From: Bacillus sp. 1780r2a1
Lineage (GTDB): Bacteria; Bacillota; Bacilli; Bacillales; Bacillaceae_H
NCBI GenBank assembly: GCA_024134725.1
Contig: CP099863.1
Span: forward strand, 1,297,501-1,361,500
DNA length: 64,000 nt
Direction of reading: 5' to 3'
A program made the translations under genes and the position numbers. Below are positions 1 to 7,291 of the stretch, in pieces. Each line of letters starts with the position of its first letter. Within the stretch, counting starts at the first letter, position 1. The notes beneath the pieces were generated by a model. The model was not told the origin of the DNA. It saw nothing but the letters and a program-made list of their open reading frames with translations, and did not search any database.

Positions 1-1
1 A

Positions 2-388
2 GGTCAACACTTGGTAGGATCATCGACGATTCCCCTTATTGTAACTGTACAGCAAGTAAATATTGGAGATATTATTCAACGAATGGATATGCTAGCTATT
101 AGCGTTCTCATCATTGGTGGATTTGCTAAAGTAACGATTTTCGCATATGCAGCGATTGTAGGGATAAAAGAGATTTATCAAACGAATAGTCACAAGCTGT
201 TGATTTTTTTAATTGCAATTTCGATCCTCACGACGACAGTTTTTATGTCCGATAACTCGGTCAAGCATTTAAATATAGGGTTAAAAGTGGTACCTGTTTG
301 GATTCACATCCCTATGCAGTTTGTAATTCCAATTGTGACGCTGCTAATTCTCCAGTTGAAAAGTAGGAAGAAAAATAGAAGTACATAG
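2..388 (+). CDS. Spore germination permease, GerAB family (C-terminal part only)
   Basis: The reading frame is open to the left edge of the window, so only about the last 128 residues are seen. Three hydrophobic segments are visible, ending in a short basic tail. The segment with 'IGGFAKVTIFAYAAIVG' resembles the late transmembrane part of GerAB/GerKB-type endospore germination permeases, which sit in the spore inner membrane and bind nutrient germinants together with GerA and GerC partners. The family is normally about 360 residues, so roughly two thirds of the gene lies upstream. The TTG at 11 is internal, not a start. Assignment rests on remembered similarity of the C-terminal segment; another APC-superfamily permease is possible. 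Confidence 0.6.
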   Translation, partial: GQHLVGSSTIPLIVTVQQVNIGDIIQRMDMLAISVLIIGGFAKVTIFAYAAIVGIKEIYQTNSHKLLIFLIAISILTTTVFMSDNSVKHLNIGLKVVPVWIHIPMQFVIPIVTLLILQLKSRKKNRST

Positions 389-456
389 CAATTTCAAAGG
401 GAGTATGGTATAGTTAAGAACGAAAATTGAAAGAAGAAATGCCGTGCTCTATGTGC

Positions 457-492
457 GGGAGAGGTTCGTAAACTCCCTCTATAAAAAACTAA
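457..492 (+). promoter_or_regulatory. preQ1-I riboswitch aptamer
   Basis: The stretch has the class I preQ1 aptamer layout: a G-rich stem half (GGGAGAGGTTC), a loop, the pairing half CTCCCTCT, and the A-rich tail ATAAAAAACTAA that forms the pseudoknot. It sits about 180 bases upstream of queC, the place it occupies in B. subtilis. A weak sigma-A-like -10 (TATAGT, 409-414) lies just upstream. preQ1 binding is expected to reduce expression of queCDEF. Confidence 0.93.
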
Positions 493-577
493 GATCATCA
501 GTGAGATGACAAATGGCGCCGTTTTAGGGGCTTTTTTCCTGTTTCTTTGTTTATAAGAAAGGGATTCTTAGTTAAGG

Positions 578-608
578 GAGATTGCAAACACTGCAATCTC
601 TTTTTTTT
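578..608 (+). terminator. Leader terminator upstream of queC
   Basis: A perfect 8-bp stem (GAGATTGC/GCAATCTC) with a 7-nt loop is followed by eight T. It lies between the preQ1 aptamer and queC, so it is a candidate attenuator. A weaker GC-rich hairpin with a T run (about 514-537, one G-G mismatch) lies closer to the aptamer and could be the preQ1-controlled one instead. Confidence 0.75.
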
Positions 609-670
609 ATATGATCTAAATAACGGAATGTTTTCTTCTTTGACTTTATATAGGAAAAGGAGACGAAAAA

Positions 671-1333
671 ATGAAAAACGAAAAAGCAATTGTTGTATTT
701 AGCGGTGGACAAGATAGTACGACTTGTTTATTTTGGGCGTTAAAAAACTTTAAAGAAGTGGAAACCGTTACGTTCGGCTACGGTCAGCGTCATAGTAAAG
801 AGATTGAAGTTGCACAAGCCATTGCAAAAGACCTTGGTGTGAAGCACACAATTTTAGATATGTCGCTGTTAAGTCAGTTAGCCCCTAACGCACTGACAAG
901 AGATGATATTGATATTAGCCAGGAGGAAGGGGAGCTACCAACAACGTTTGTAGACGGACGCAACCTTCTCTTTTTGTCTTTTGCCGCTGTACTAGCTAAA
1001 AATAGCGGTGCACGTCATTTGGTAACAGGCGTATGCGAAACAGATTTTTCAGGGTATCCAGACTGCAGAGATGTATTCGTTAAATCCCTCAACGTAACGC
1101 TGAATTTATCAATGGATTTTGAATTTGTTATTCACACACCGTTAATGTGGATTGATAAAGCAGAGACATGGGGACTAGCGGATGAACTAGGTGCGCTTGA
1201 TTATGTACGTGAACATACATTAACTTGCTATAACGGTATTATTGCAGACGGGTGCGGAGAGTGTCCTGCATGTAAACTTCGCAAGAGAGGTCTAGAACAA
1301 TACCTTGAAACGAAACGAGGAGGGGAACAGTAA
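671..1333 (+). CDS. queC: 7-cyano-7-deazaguanine synthase QueC
   Basis: QueC converts 7-carboxy-7-deazaguanine, ammonia and ATP to preQ0 in the cytosol, a step toward queuosine. The 220-residue protein has the N-terminal PP-loop [11 protein letters not shown] (residues about 11-21) that binds ATP, and a C-terminal zinc site of four cysteines in the stretch [19 protein letters not shown]. Length is typical. The ATG is preceded by AAGGAG at a good distance. It is the first gene of queC-queD-queE-queF; its stop codon shares one base with the queD start (TAATG). A preQ1 riboswitch and terminator in the leader control the operon. This corresponds to ykvJ of B. subtilis. Confidence 0.97.
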   Translation: MKNEKAIVVFSGGQDSTTCLFWALKNFKEVETVTFGYGQRHSKEIEVAQAIAKDLGVKHTILDMSLLSQLAPNALTRDDIDISQEEGELPTTFVDGRNLLFLSFAAVLAKNSGARHLVTGVCETDFSGYPDCRDVFVKSLNVTLNLSMDFEFVIHTPLMWIDKAETWGLADELGALDYVREHTLTCYNGIIADGCGECPACKLRKRGLEQYLETKRGGEQ

Positions 1334-1776
1334 TGCTTCAGCAAATTTACCCACAGGTAGTACATCCTTATTCGTACGAATTAAATAAAGACATGAACTT
1401 TGCCGCTGCGCATTTTGTTCCTCATGAGTCAGCGGGAAAATGTCAGCAGGTTCATGGCCATACGTATTTTGTGAATCTAACAATTGCAGGTGATGAATTA
1501 GATTCATCAGGCTTTTTAGTTAATTTTGCTACGTTGAAAAAGATTGTGTCTGGTCAGTTCGACCATACGCTTTTAAATGATCATAAGCATTTATTTAATG
1601 AAGAGGATGCGAATGATTTCCCAACATCTGAAGTGATTGCTCGAAAAATTTATGAACTTGTACAAGCTCATTTAGATGCGCTTGAAAATAAACCAGTATG
1701 TGTGCAAGTGTTTGTTCGTGAAACTCCTACAAGCTACGTTGTATATCGTCCAAAGAAGGTGAAGCGAGATGAATAA
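1333..1776 (+). CDS. queD: 6-carboxy-5,6,7,8-tetrahydropterin synthase QueD
   Basis: QueD turns dihydroneopterin triphosphate into 6-carboxytetrahydropterin, the substrate of QueE. The 147-residue protein carries the zinc histidines of the 6-pyruvoyl-tetrahydropterin synthase fold: one in FAAAHF and two in VHGHTY. The catalytic cysteine of the GKCQQ segment and the FDHTLLND motif are also present. The N-terminus is some 15 residues longer than in short homologues. The start overlaps the queC stop by one base, and the 3' end overlaps queE by 8 bases, so translational coupling is likely. Equivalent to ykvK of B. subtilis. Confidence 0.96.
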   Translation: MLQQIYPQVVHPYSYELNKDMNFAAAHFVPHESAGKCQQVHGHTYFVNLTIAGDELDSSGFLVNFATLKKIVSGQFDHTLLNDHKHLFNEEDANDFPTSEVIARKIYELVQAHLDALENKPVCVQVFVRETPTSYVVYRPKKVKRDE

Positions 1777-2500
1777 TAAGGTTCCTGTACTCGAAATATT
1801 TGGTCCTACGATTCAAGGAGAAGGAATGGTTGTGGGGCGAAAAACAATGTTTGTGCGTACAGCTGGCTGTGATTATTCATGCAGCTGGTGTGATTCCGCA
1901 TTTACTTGGGATGGGTCAGCCAAAAATGACATTCGTCAATTGACGGATGAAGAAGTCTGGCATGAGCTGCAAGCTCTAGGAGGAGATCGTTTTGATCATG
2001 TAACCATTTCAGGAGGAAATCCAGCGCTGTTAAAATCTTTAGATAAACTGGTGGACCGCTTGCATAACAATGGAAAGCAAGTCGCGCTTGAGACTCAAGG
2101 AAGTCGCTTTCAAGAGTGGTTTTATAAAATTGATGATTTAACTATTTCACCTAAGCCACCAAGTTCAGGAATGAAGACCAATTACGAAGTGTTGGACGAT
2201 ATTATTGAGCGTTTGAAAAACAAAGGACGAAGTCAACACATTAGCATTAAAGTGGTTGTGTTTGATGAAATAGATTTCAATTACGCAAAGCAGATTCATC
2301 AGCGTTATGCATCAGTTCCTTTCTTTGTCCAAGTAGGAAACGATGATTTGACGACAACGGATGATGATGCATTAACCCGCAAATTATTAGAGAAATATGA
2401 GTGGTTAATTGATCTTGTTGTAGCTTCACCGGATATGAATAATGTACGTGTATTGCCACAGGTTCATGCACTTGTATGGGGAAATAAAAGAGGCGTGTAA
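1769..2500 (+). CDS. queE: 7-carboxy-7-deazaguanine synthase QueE (radical SAM)
   Basis: QueE is the radical-SAM enzyme that contracts 6-carboxytetrahydropterin to 7-carboxy-7-deazaguanine. The 243-residue protein shows the [4Fe-4S] motif as C-x3-C-x2-C (GCDYSCSWCD) near residue 35, the substrate-binding start 'EIFGPTIQGEG', and the glycine-rich SAM segment 'ISGGNPAL'. Length fits the Bacillus type. It begins 8 bases inside queD. A 99-base gap containing no clear terminator separates it from queF. Equivalent to ykvL of B. subtilis. Confidence 0.96.
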   Translation: MNNKVPVLEIFGPTIQGEGMVVGRKTMFVRTAGCDYSCSWCDSAFTWDGSAKNDIRQLTDEEVWHELQALGGDRFDHVTISGGNPALLKSLDKLVDRLHNNGKQVALETQGSRFQEWFYKIDDLTISPKPPSSGMKTNYEVLDDIIERLKNKGRSQHISIKVVVFDEIDFNYAKQIHQRYASVPFFVQVGNDDLTTTDDDALTRKLLEKYEWLIDLVVASPDMNNVRVLPQVHALVWGNKRGV

Positions 2501-2599
2501 GCGTTCTTTAAAAAATTTACAAATAAAATACAAAAACAGATATGTACAAAATGAAAAAACGCTGTTAGAATGACAATCGTAGAAAGAGAGGAAACACAA

Positions 2600-3097
2600 A
2601 TGAGTGGTCGTAAAGAAGAGGAATTAGAAGGTGTAACGCTTTTAGGCAATCAGGGAACAAAATACTTATTTGAGTATTCACCAGAAATTTTAGAGGTGTT
2701 TGATAACAAGCATCCAAATCGAGATTATTTCGTTAAGTTTAATTGTCCAGAATTTACAAGCTTATGTCCGCAAACGGGTCAGCCCGATTTTGCTACAATT
2801 TATATTAGCTATATACCTGATGAAAAAATGGTTGAGAGTAAATCCTTAAAGCTTTATTTGTTTAGTTTTCGAAACCATGGTGATTTCCATGAAGATTGTA
2901 TGAATATCATTATGAATGATTTAATCAAACTGATGAATCCACGTTATATTGAGGTATGGGGGAAATTTACGCCACGCGGTGGAATTTCCATTGATCCATA
3001 TACAAACTATGGTCGCCCAGGTACAAAATATGAAGAAATGGCTTCTTATCGATTAATGAATCACGACTTATACCCAGAAACAATTGATAATCGTTAA
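2600..3097 (+). CDS. queF: NADPH-dependent preQ0 reductase QueF
   Basis: QueF reduces the nitrile of preQ0 to the aminomethyl group of preQ1, using NADPH. The 165-residue protein is the short unimodular type. The catalytic cysteine lies in [13 protein letters not shown] and the NADPH/nitrile part in [10 protein letters not shown] chose ATG 2600, preceded by AGAGAGGAAAC, rather than the in-frame ATG 10 codons upstream, because the resulting N-terminus [16 protein letters not shown] matches the length and opening of the B. subtilis protein. Last gene of the que operon, followed by a terminator. Equivalent to ykvM. Confidence 0.97.
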   Translation: MSGRKEEELEGVTLLGNQGTKYLFEYSPEILEVFDNKHPNRDYFVKFNCPEFTSLCPQTGQPDFATIYISYIPDEKMVESKSLKLYLFSFRNHGDFHEDCMNIIMNDLIKLMNPRYIEVWGKFTPRGGISIDPYTNYGRPGTKYEEMASYRLMNHDLYPETIDNR

Positions 3098-3103
3098 TGA
3101 AAG

Positions 3104-3127
3104 CAGGTTGTCTTAACAACCTGTTTT
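3104..3127 (+). terminator. Intrinsic terminator after queF
   Basis: An 8-bp perfect stem (CAGGTTGT/ACAACCTG) with the loop CTTA is followed by a short T run. Confidence 0.7.
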
Positions 3128-3163
3128 CCAATGTAAACAACAACAAGGTGAGAAGGTGAAAGA

Positions 3164-3865
3164 ATGTCACAAAGATCAGCATTAGTACTAGGAGCAAGCG
3201 GCCTTATTGGTCAAGAACTTTTACAGTTGCTTTTGGATAATCGCTTATATAGCCATGTGACAGTACTTGTTCGAAAGGCATTGCCAATTGAACATGAAAA
3301 GCTACGTCAGCTCGAAATTGATTTTGCAGAGCTTGAAAAGTATGAAAAAGATTTTGCAGTTGATGATGTCTATTGTTGTTTAGGCACAACGATGAAAAAA
3401 GCAAAGACGAAATCGAAGTTTATTAAAGTGGACTATGAATTTCCACTAAAAGCAGCAAAATGTGCCGAAGCAAATCGCTGTCAGAACTTTTTAACCGTTA
3501 CAGCAATTGGTGCTGATCTGCGCTCCCCATTCTTTTACAGTAAGGTAAAAGGTCAGGTGGAAGAAGATATTGCGAGCCTATATATTCGTTCGACGCATTT
3601 CTTCCGTCCATCACTACTGTTAGGCAAACGCAACGAGTTTCGTTTAGCTGAAAAAGTAGGGGAATACACTCTTAAGTCTTGCTCATTTTGCCTAATTGGT
3701 AAATGGAAGAAATATCGACCAATTAAAGCTTACAATGTTGCAAAAGCAATGATGAAAGCGGCTATGGAAGATAAAGCAGGTGTTCATATCCACGAAAGCC
3801 AAGATATTTTCACTGGAGAATGTTATTACTCATTTACAAATGGTAAAAAAGTAATTGCAAAGTAA
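3164..3865 (+). CDS. NAD(P)-binding Rossmann-fold protein (YbjT/HTATIP2-like)
   Basis: The 233-residue protein starts with the nucleotide-binding motif LVLGASGLIGQELLQLL, and has the acidic strand end and the 'DDVYCCLGTTMKKAKTKS' segment typical of small atypical short-chain dehydrogenases related to human HTATIP2/TIP30 and bacterial YbjT-like proteins. The motif FFYSKVKGQVE supplies a Y-x3-K-like pair (YSKVK). It is cytosolic, with no signal or membrane segment. RBS AGAAGGTGAAAGA precedes the ATG. It is a single gene between two terminators, so it is probably transcribed alone. Substrate unknown; members often act as oxidoreductases or NADPH sensors. Confidence 0.75.
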   Translation: MSQRSALVLGASGLIGQELLQLLLDNRLYSHVTVLVRKALPIEHEKLRQLEIDFAELEKYEKDFAVDDVYCCLGTTMKKAKTKSKFIKVDYEFPLKAAKCAEANRCQNFLTVTAIGADLRSPFFYSKVKGQVEEDIASLYIRSTHFFRPSLLLGKRNEFRLAEKVGEYTLKSCSFCLIGKWKKYRPIKAYNVAKAMMKAAMEDKAGVHIHESQDIFTGECYYSFTNGKKVIAK

Positions 3866-3898
3866 AAGCCTCGAATTTAGAGGCTTTTTTCTTTTTTT
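3864..3898 (+). terminator. Intrinsic terminator
   Basis: AAAAGCCTC/GAGGCTTTT stem with a 7-nt loop and a long T-rich tail directly after the stop codon of the preceding gene. Confidence 0.9.
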
Positions 3899-3979
3899 AG
3901 AGGTAGCTATTTTTCTTTCCTTAAGGAAACTTTTTTAGTTTCATGCATATAATGAAGTAAAAGCATGAGGAGGAAGGAA

Positions 3980-4075
3980 ATGAAATCGGTTAAAAAAGCG
4001 CAACAGTATGCGTATATGTTGTACAAACTCGGTATTTTAAGTAAAGAGCAAAAGGAAAAGATTTGTAACAAATAA
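3980..4075 (+). CDS. Small basic protein of 31 residues, unknown
   Basis: An ATG preceded by a very strong ribosome binding site (GAGGAGGAAGGAA) opens a 31-codon frame, translated from 3980 to the TAA at 4073-4075. The product is basic and helical in character, rich in Lys, Gln and Tyr (starts MKSVKKAQQYAYML). The stop codon lies inside the 5' arm of a strong hairpin shared with ykvS on the other strand, as expected of a real gene end. A candidate promoter region lies just upstream (AT-rich with TATAAT-like ATATAATG at 3946-3953). I do not recognise a family. Expression is inferred from RBS, size and terminator placement only. Confidence 0.5.
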   Translation: MKSVKKAQQYAYMLYKLGILSKEQKEKICNK

Positions 4076-4105
4076 CCACCTAGTACTTTGTACTAGGTGG
4101 TTATT
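4071..4105. terminator. Bidirectional terminator between the 31-residue ORF and ykvS
   Basis: A perfect 15-bp stem (AATAACCACCTAGTA and its complement) with a 5-nt loop lies between convergent genes; A/T-rich flanks serve either strand. Confidence 0.85.
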
Positions 4106-4107
4106 TG

Positions 4108-4293
4108 TTACATCGCATGATTGATAATGGTGTAATTTTTATGGTTTACAACCGTTCGCTGTTCTAAGTCTAGGTCACGATAGTTAGTCATATAAGTTAA
4201 GTCAACAATTACAGAGTTCTCATTTACTTTTTCTACAATACCTTTTAACCCATTTTTAAATTCAATTATGTTTCCTACTTCTGCAATTTTCAT
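4108..4293 (-). CDS. ykvS: DUF2187 family protein YkvS
   Basis: A 61-residue cytosolic protein of the DUF2187 family, which resembles a small SH3-like/KOW beta fold. Visible features are VGNIIEFKNGLKGIVEKV followed by NSVIVDLTYM and a C-terminal NHKNYTIINH segment. B. subtilis YkvS has the same length and arrangement and lies in the same neighbourhood as queF and ykvT. The start ATG is preceded by AAAGGAGCGATTACG. Function unknown; the fold suggests nucleic-acid or protein binding but nothing here proves it. Confidence 0.85.
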   Translation of the reverse strand: MKIAEVGNIIEFKNGLKGIVEKVNENSVIVDLTYMTNYRDLDLEQRTVVNHKNYTIINHAM

Positions 4294-4450
4294 CGTAATC
4301 GCTCCTTTATCAGAATGTTTTTAGAAAATTTTCAAAAGTAAATCTAGTTAACGCTTTCTATTTTCTTTTTCTCAATTTTGCCTTAAATTGGTTAATTAGT
4401 AAAGGTTTTTTTAAAAAAATGTAAAAAAAGATGGTTTTTTAAGTAAATCC

Positions 4451-4480
4451 TTCGACAAAAGTAGGGTAATTCGATATAGT
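4451..4480 (+). promoter_or_regulatory. Candidate sigma-A promoter of the patatin-like gene
   Basis: TTCGAC (4451-4456) and TATAGT (4475-4480) are separated by 18 bases, about 60 bases upstream of the start codon. The intervening leader is short and has no obvious structure. Confidence 0.4.
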
Positions 4481-4538
4481 ACTGACATATAGGATTATTT
4501 AGTGATTAAAACATTAGAAATAGAAGGTGTCAATTATT

Positions 4539-5390
4539 ATGAGAAATACAGGATTAGTATTAGAAGGTGGCGGTATGAGAGGCCTTTATACAACAGGGGT
4601 TCTTGATTACTTTATGGAACAAGACTTATATTTACCTTATGTGATTGGCGTTTCGGCCGGAGCCTGTCATGCAACTTCCTATTTATCGCGACAAGTAGGA
4701 AGAAGCCGTCGAGCTAATCTAGATTATATAGATGATCCCCGCTACTTGTCACTACGAAATTATTTTAAGACGCGTGAGATGTTTGGAATGGATTTTGTAT
4801 TTGATGAGATTCCAACTAGCTTAATTCCCTTTGATTTTGATGCTTTTCATAAGCGAACTGAACAGCTTGTAGTAGGGACAACAGACTGCGTAACAGGAAA
4901 ACCTGTTTATTTTAACAATCATGAGAGCGATTTGCTGACCATCATTCGCGCATCAAGCTCGCTTCCATTTGTGTCAAAGGTAGTGGAATATGGTGGCAAG
5001 CAGCTGTTAGACGGAGGAATTAGTGACCCAATTCCGATAAAAAAAGCAGAGAATGACGGATTTAAGAAAAACATTGTGGTGTTAACGCGAAATAAAGGAT
5101 ATCAAAAGAAAAAATCCAGTTCATTCTGGTTTACAAAGCGATATTATCGTAAGTATCCTGGTTTAGTTGATGCATTAGAGAACCGCTATAAGCTTTATAA
5201 TGATACGCTTGCTTATATTGACGAGCAGGAGGAAGCAGGAAATATATTTGTGATTCGTCCACAGAAGCCATTGGTAGTCGGACGAATGGAGAAAAATCGA
5301 TCAAAGCTAGACGTTTTATATAAGCAGGGATATGAAGAAGCTGCAGAACAGTATGATAAACTAAAAGAGTGGTTAAAGGACTTTTCGTAG
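4539..5390 (+). CDS. Patatin-like phospholipase (RssA/YjjU type)
   Basis: A cytosolic serine lipid hydrolase of the patatin family, 283 residues. The oxyanion-hole motif is LEGGGMRG (residues 8-15), the nucleophile elbow GVSAG places the catalytic serine at residue 39, and the catalytic aspartate is in LLDGGISDP at residue 158, giving the Ser-Asp dyad. An Arg/Lys-rich segment (KKKSSSFWFTKRYYRKYP) follows in the C-terminal third. I took ATG 4539 with AGAAGGTG nine bases upstream; the in-frame GTG at 4527 overlaps that RBS. Two small genes follow at 5407 and 5672 with short gaps, possibly one operon. The lipid substrate is unknown. Confidence 0.88.
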   Translation: MRNTGLVLEGGGMRGLYTTGVLDYFMEQDLYLPYVIGVSAGACHATSYLSRQVGRSRRANLDYIDDPRYLSLRNYFKTREMFGMDFVFDEIPTSLIPFDFDAFHKRTEQLVVGTTDCVTGKPVYFNNHESDLLTIIRASSSLPFVSKVVEYGGKQLLDGGISDPIPIKKAENDGFKKNIVVLTRNKGYQKKKSSSFWFTKRYYRKYPGLVDALENRYKLYNDTLAYIDEQEEAGNIFVIRPQKPLVVGRMEKNRSKLDVLYKQGYEEAAEQYDKLKEWLKDFS

Positions 5391-5406
5391 AAAGGAGTAC
5401 ATATAA

Positions 5407-5601
5407 ATGAACCAAGAGGAAGTAATGAAGCAGCTAGATGCTCTCCGTGACGGGGAGATTCAAGAGCTGCACGTGCGTAAAGAGGATTTTTTAGGATTTC
5501 AGCCTTTGCTTGTAAGAAGAGAAGATTTCAAGCATTTTCGCGGAGTAGCTGGTCGAGGTGGGCACTTTACGTATTATTATACTGAAACGCCTCGCAGTTA
5601 A
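5407..5601 (+). CDS. Conserved-looking small protein of 64 residues, unknown
   Basis: The ATG follows GAAAGGAGTACATATAA closely and only 16 bases separate it from the patatin-like gene, so it is probably co-transcribed. The product is charged, with an N-terminal helix-like stretch (NQEEVMKQLDALRDGEI) and repeated R/K-x-E-D-F motifs (RKEDF, RREDFKHF). It ends in an aromatic segment FTYYYTE. No signal peptide or membrane segment. I do not recognise a family. The RRED-F repetition hints at a small beta-rich binding domain but this is not firm. Confidence 0.65.
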   Translation: MNQEEVMKQLDALRDGEIQELHVRKEDFLGFQPLLVRREDFKHFRGVAGRGGHFTYYYTETPRS

Positions 5602-5671
5602 GTTGAAACGCTAGCTTTCTTGAGCAGACGCTTATATAATGAAGGTAATATGTAGCTATAGGAGGGATTAC

Positions 5672-5998
5672 ATGGACGATTTTCGAAAAAGTACAGCACC
5701 ATTTTATTTTGCAGATTATATATGGAAAGATAAAAATGGACAAATGACATATGGGATGCTGTTAACAAACCGGCCAGCTGACGACCGGGAATACGACCTC
5801 CATTCATTATTAGAAGAAGCGTTTGTTGAGCATAAAAAGGTTTCATTAACAACGGTTTATGATAATAGTGAACAGCTACTGTCAGGCTATGTCCTAGATT
5901 TATCAGAAGATCAATCTGCGTTTACGTTTATGGATGATACAGGTGCTAAGCTCGTAATTGATTTCTATGATGTTGTAGAAATAGAGCTTGAGGATTAA
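5672..5998 (+). CDS. Hypothetical acidic protein of 108 residues
   Basis: ATG 5672 is preceded by ATAGGAGGGATTAC, a near-perfect RBS; the frame is open further upstream to 5639, but that ATG has no RBS. The acidic protein contains a C-terminal stretch with 'LSGYVLDLSED' and 'FMDDTGAKLVIDFYDVVEIEL', which reads like a small beta-barrel with a shape similar to YolD-like or Sm/SH3-like proteins. That resemblance is weak and is inference. No signal peptide. It ends the small-gene group after the patatin-like gene, followed by a terminator. Confidence 0.7.
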   Translation: MDDFRKSTAPFYFADYIWKDKNGQMTYGMLLTNRPADDREYDLHSLLEEAFVEHKKVSLTTVYDNSEQLLSGYVLDLSEDQSAFTFMDDTGAKLVIDFYDVVEIELED

Positions 5999-6000
5999 AG

Positions 6001-6036
6001 AAGATGAAGCGTGTAAAATTGCGCTTCATCTTTTTT
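6001..6036 (+). terminator. Intrinsic terminator
   Basis: An 11-bp perfect stem (AAGATGAAGCG/CGCTTCATCTT) with a 10-nt loop is followed by TTTTTTG directly after the preceding stop codon. Confidence 0.92.
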
Positions 6037-6070
6037 GTTTTGAAAGAAGGAAGAACGCATACAGTGAGGT

Positions 6071-6190
6071 GTGACTTCCACTCCGAGTAACCCCTTTTCC
6101 GACAAGGCTCGGTTTAACCCTTCTCTTAAAATGCAGGGTCTCAGAGCACTCGCTAATCTCATAGGAGTCTCATATCCTCACAATGTCTGG
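6071..6190. repeat. Degenerate Bacillaceae intergenic repeat
   Basis: The stretch keeps blocks of a repeat common in intergenic DNA of P. megaterium and relatives: TTCCACTCCGAGT near the left end, then CAGGGTCTCA, CACTCGCTAATC and AGGAGTCTCA in that order. It is no longer a perfect hairpin and has no ORF. It occupies the gene-free 480 bases before the LysM-SleB gene. The identification is from memory of the consensus. Confidence 0.5.
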
Positions 6191-6367
6191 GGAAAGATAT
6201 AGCTTAGAGTTCTTTTAAACTAATTGCTTCTGTTACTAAATGTAGTTATAGAATAGTTAGATGTGCACCTATTTCTAGAATTGAAATGATTTTGAAGTGA
6301 GTCAAAAGTCTGAAAAGGGAAATATAAACAAGGTAATACCTACCTCCTCGCACAAAATAATTCCTTC

Positions 6368-6400
6368 ATTATGACAAATAAATAGGATTATTGTCATAAT
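6368..6400. promoter_or_regulatory. Inverted repeat upstream of the LysM-SleB gene (operator candidate)
   Basis: ATTATGACAA (6368-6377) and TTGTCATAAT (6391-6400) are a perfect 10-bp inverted repeat with a 13-base spacer. There is no T run, and the spacing suits a dimeric repressor better than a terminator. It lies about 120 bases upstream of the start codon. Confidence 0.4.
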
Positions 6401-6465
6401 CGTGTTTGATTCGTAACGTTATTAATCAAACTAAAAGAAATGTAAAGGAATCGTTCGGTGAAAGA

Positions 6466-6492
6466 GGTACTACGCTATGTTAGAGTAGTACC
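6466..6492 (+). promoter_or_regulatory. Hairpin in the leader of the LysM-SleB gene
   Basis: GGTACTAC and GTAGTACC form a perfect 8-bp stem with an 11-base loop, ending 15 bases before the AGGAGG ribosome binding site. It may be an mRNA structure affecting translation or an operator. Confidence 0.35.
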
Positions 6493-6519
6493 ATACGAAT
6501 TTTCAGGAGGTATTGCCGC

Positions 6520-7266
6520 ATGAAAAAGAGTTATGTTAAGCCTTTATTCATGATGCTAACTGCTATGTTTGCTCTTGGAAGCATTCAGTCAGTCGCAGTA
6601 GCAGAAACGAAATATAAAGTCATCAAGGGAGATACCCTTGGACAGTTAAGTAAACAATATGGTGTAACCATTAAAGATATAATGGACGAAAATAATCGCA
6701 CAGATGAGTGGATTTATGAGGGAGAGACCCTTCGTATTCCAGAAAAGCCAAATGGTCAAGATATCGATGAGCTAATCTCAGATGCAAAGGTACCTGAAGA
6801 AGAAGCCGTTAAAGCAGCCGAGACGGAAGAATCGAATCAGCCTGCTGAAGCAGAAGAAGTTAAGGCAGAACCACAGCCTGCTCCTGAAGCAATGTCTATT
6901 TCTCAAGGAGAGAAAGATTTATTAGCGCGCTTAGTAGAAGCGGAAGCAAAAGGTGAATCGTATGAAGGGAAATTAGGTGTAGCTATCGTTGTCCTAAATC
7001 GCGTAGAATCACAGCAATTTCCAAACAGTGTTAACGGAGTAATTATGGAAGTAGTAGGGACGAGCTATGCGTTTTCTCCTGTTCAAAACGGCTCAATTAA
7101 TAAGCCAGCATCCGATGAAGCACATCGTGCAGTAGAAGAGGCACTGATGAGAAAAGATCGCTTAAATGATTCCATTTACTTTTATAATCCTAACACAGCT
7201 ACAGATGATTGGATTCGTTCTCGTCAAGTTGTAAAAACAATTGGAAATCATGTATTTGCAAAATAA
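6520..7266 (+). CDS. ykvT: LysM-containing cell wall hydrolase, SleB/CwlJ type (YkvT-like)
   Basis: A secreted peptidoglycan hydrolase of 248 residues. Residues 1-29 form a signal peptide ending in VAVAE. Residues about 31-76 are a LysM domain (YKVIKGDTLGQLSKQYGV ... GETLRIP). An acidic Pro/Glu linker (about 80-130) leads to a Hydrolase_2 domain (about 133-248), beginning LLARLVEAEAKGE with the catalytic glutamate typical of SleB lytic transglycosylases, and containing 'VAIVVLNRV' and FYNPNTA. The AGGAGG RBS sits nine bases before ATG. B. subtilis YkvT, in the same neighbourhood, has the same catalytic domain. It may act in spore cortex or vegetative wall turnover. A long leader with two inverted repeats precedes it. 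Confidence 0.85.
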   Translation: MKKSYVKPLFMMLTAMFALGSIQSVAVAETKYKVIKGDTLGQLSKQYGVTIKDIMDENNRTDEWIYEGETLRIPEKPNGQDIDELISDAKVPEEEAVKAAETEESNQPAEAEEVKAEPQPAPEAMSISQGEKDLLARLVEAEAKGESYEGKLGVAIVVLNRVESQQFPNSVNGVIMEVVGTSYAFSPVQNGSINKPASDEAHRAVEEALMRKDRLNDSIYFYNPNTATDDWIRSRQVVKTIGNHVFAK

Positions 7267-7268
7267 AG

Positions 7269-7291
7269 AAAAGCCGTCGATGACGGCTTTT
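7269..7291. terminator. Bidirectional terminator
   Basis: AAAAGCCGTC/GACGGCTTTT stem with a 3-nt loop between convergent genes; T run follows on the plus strand and A run on the other side serves yueI. Confidence 0.85.

Noticed and set aside
2277-2471. Minus-strand frame inside queE and similar frames inside metH, ptsI, ribBA and ppk
   Set aside because: All overlap unmistakable genes on the other strand and have no RBS or family.
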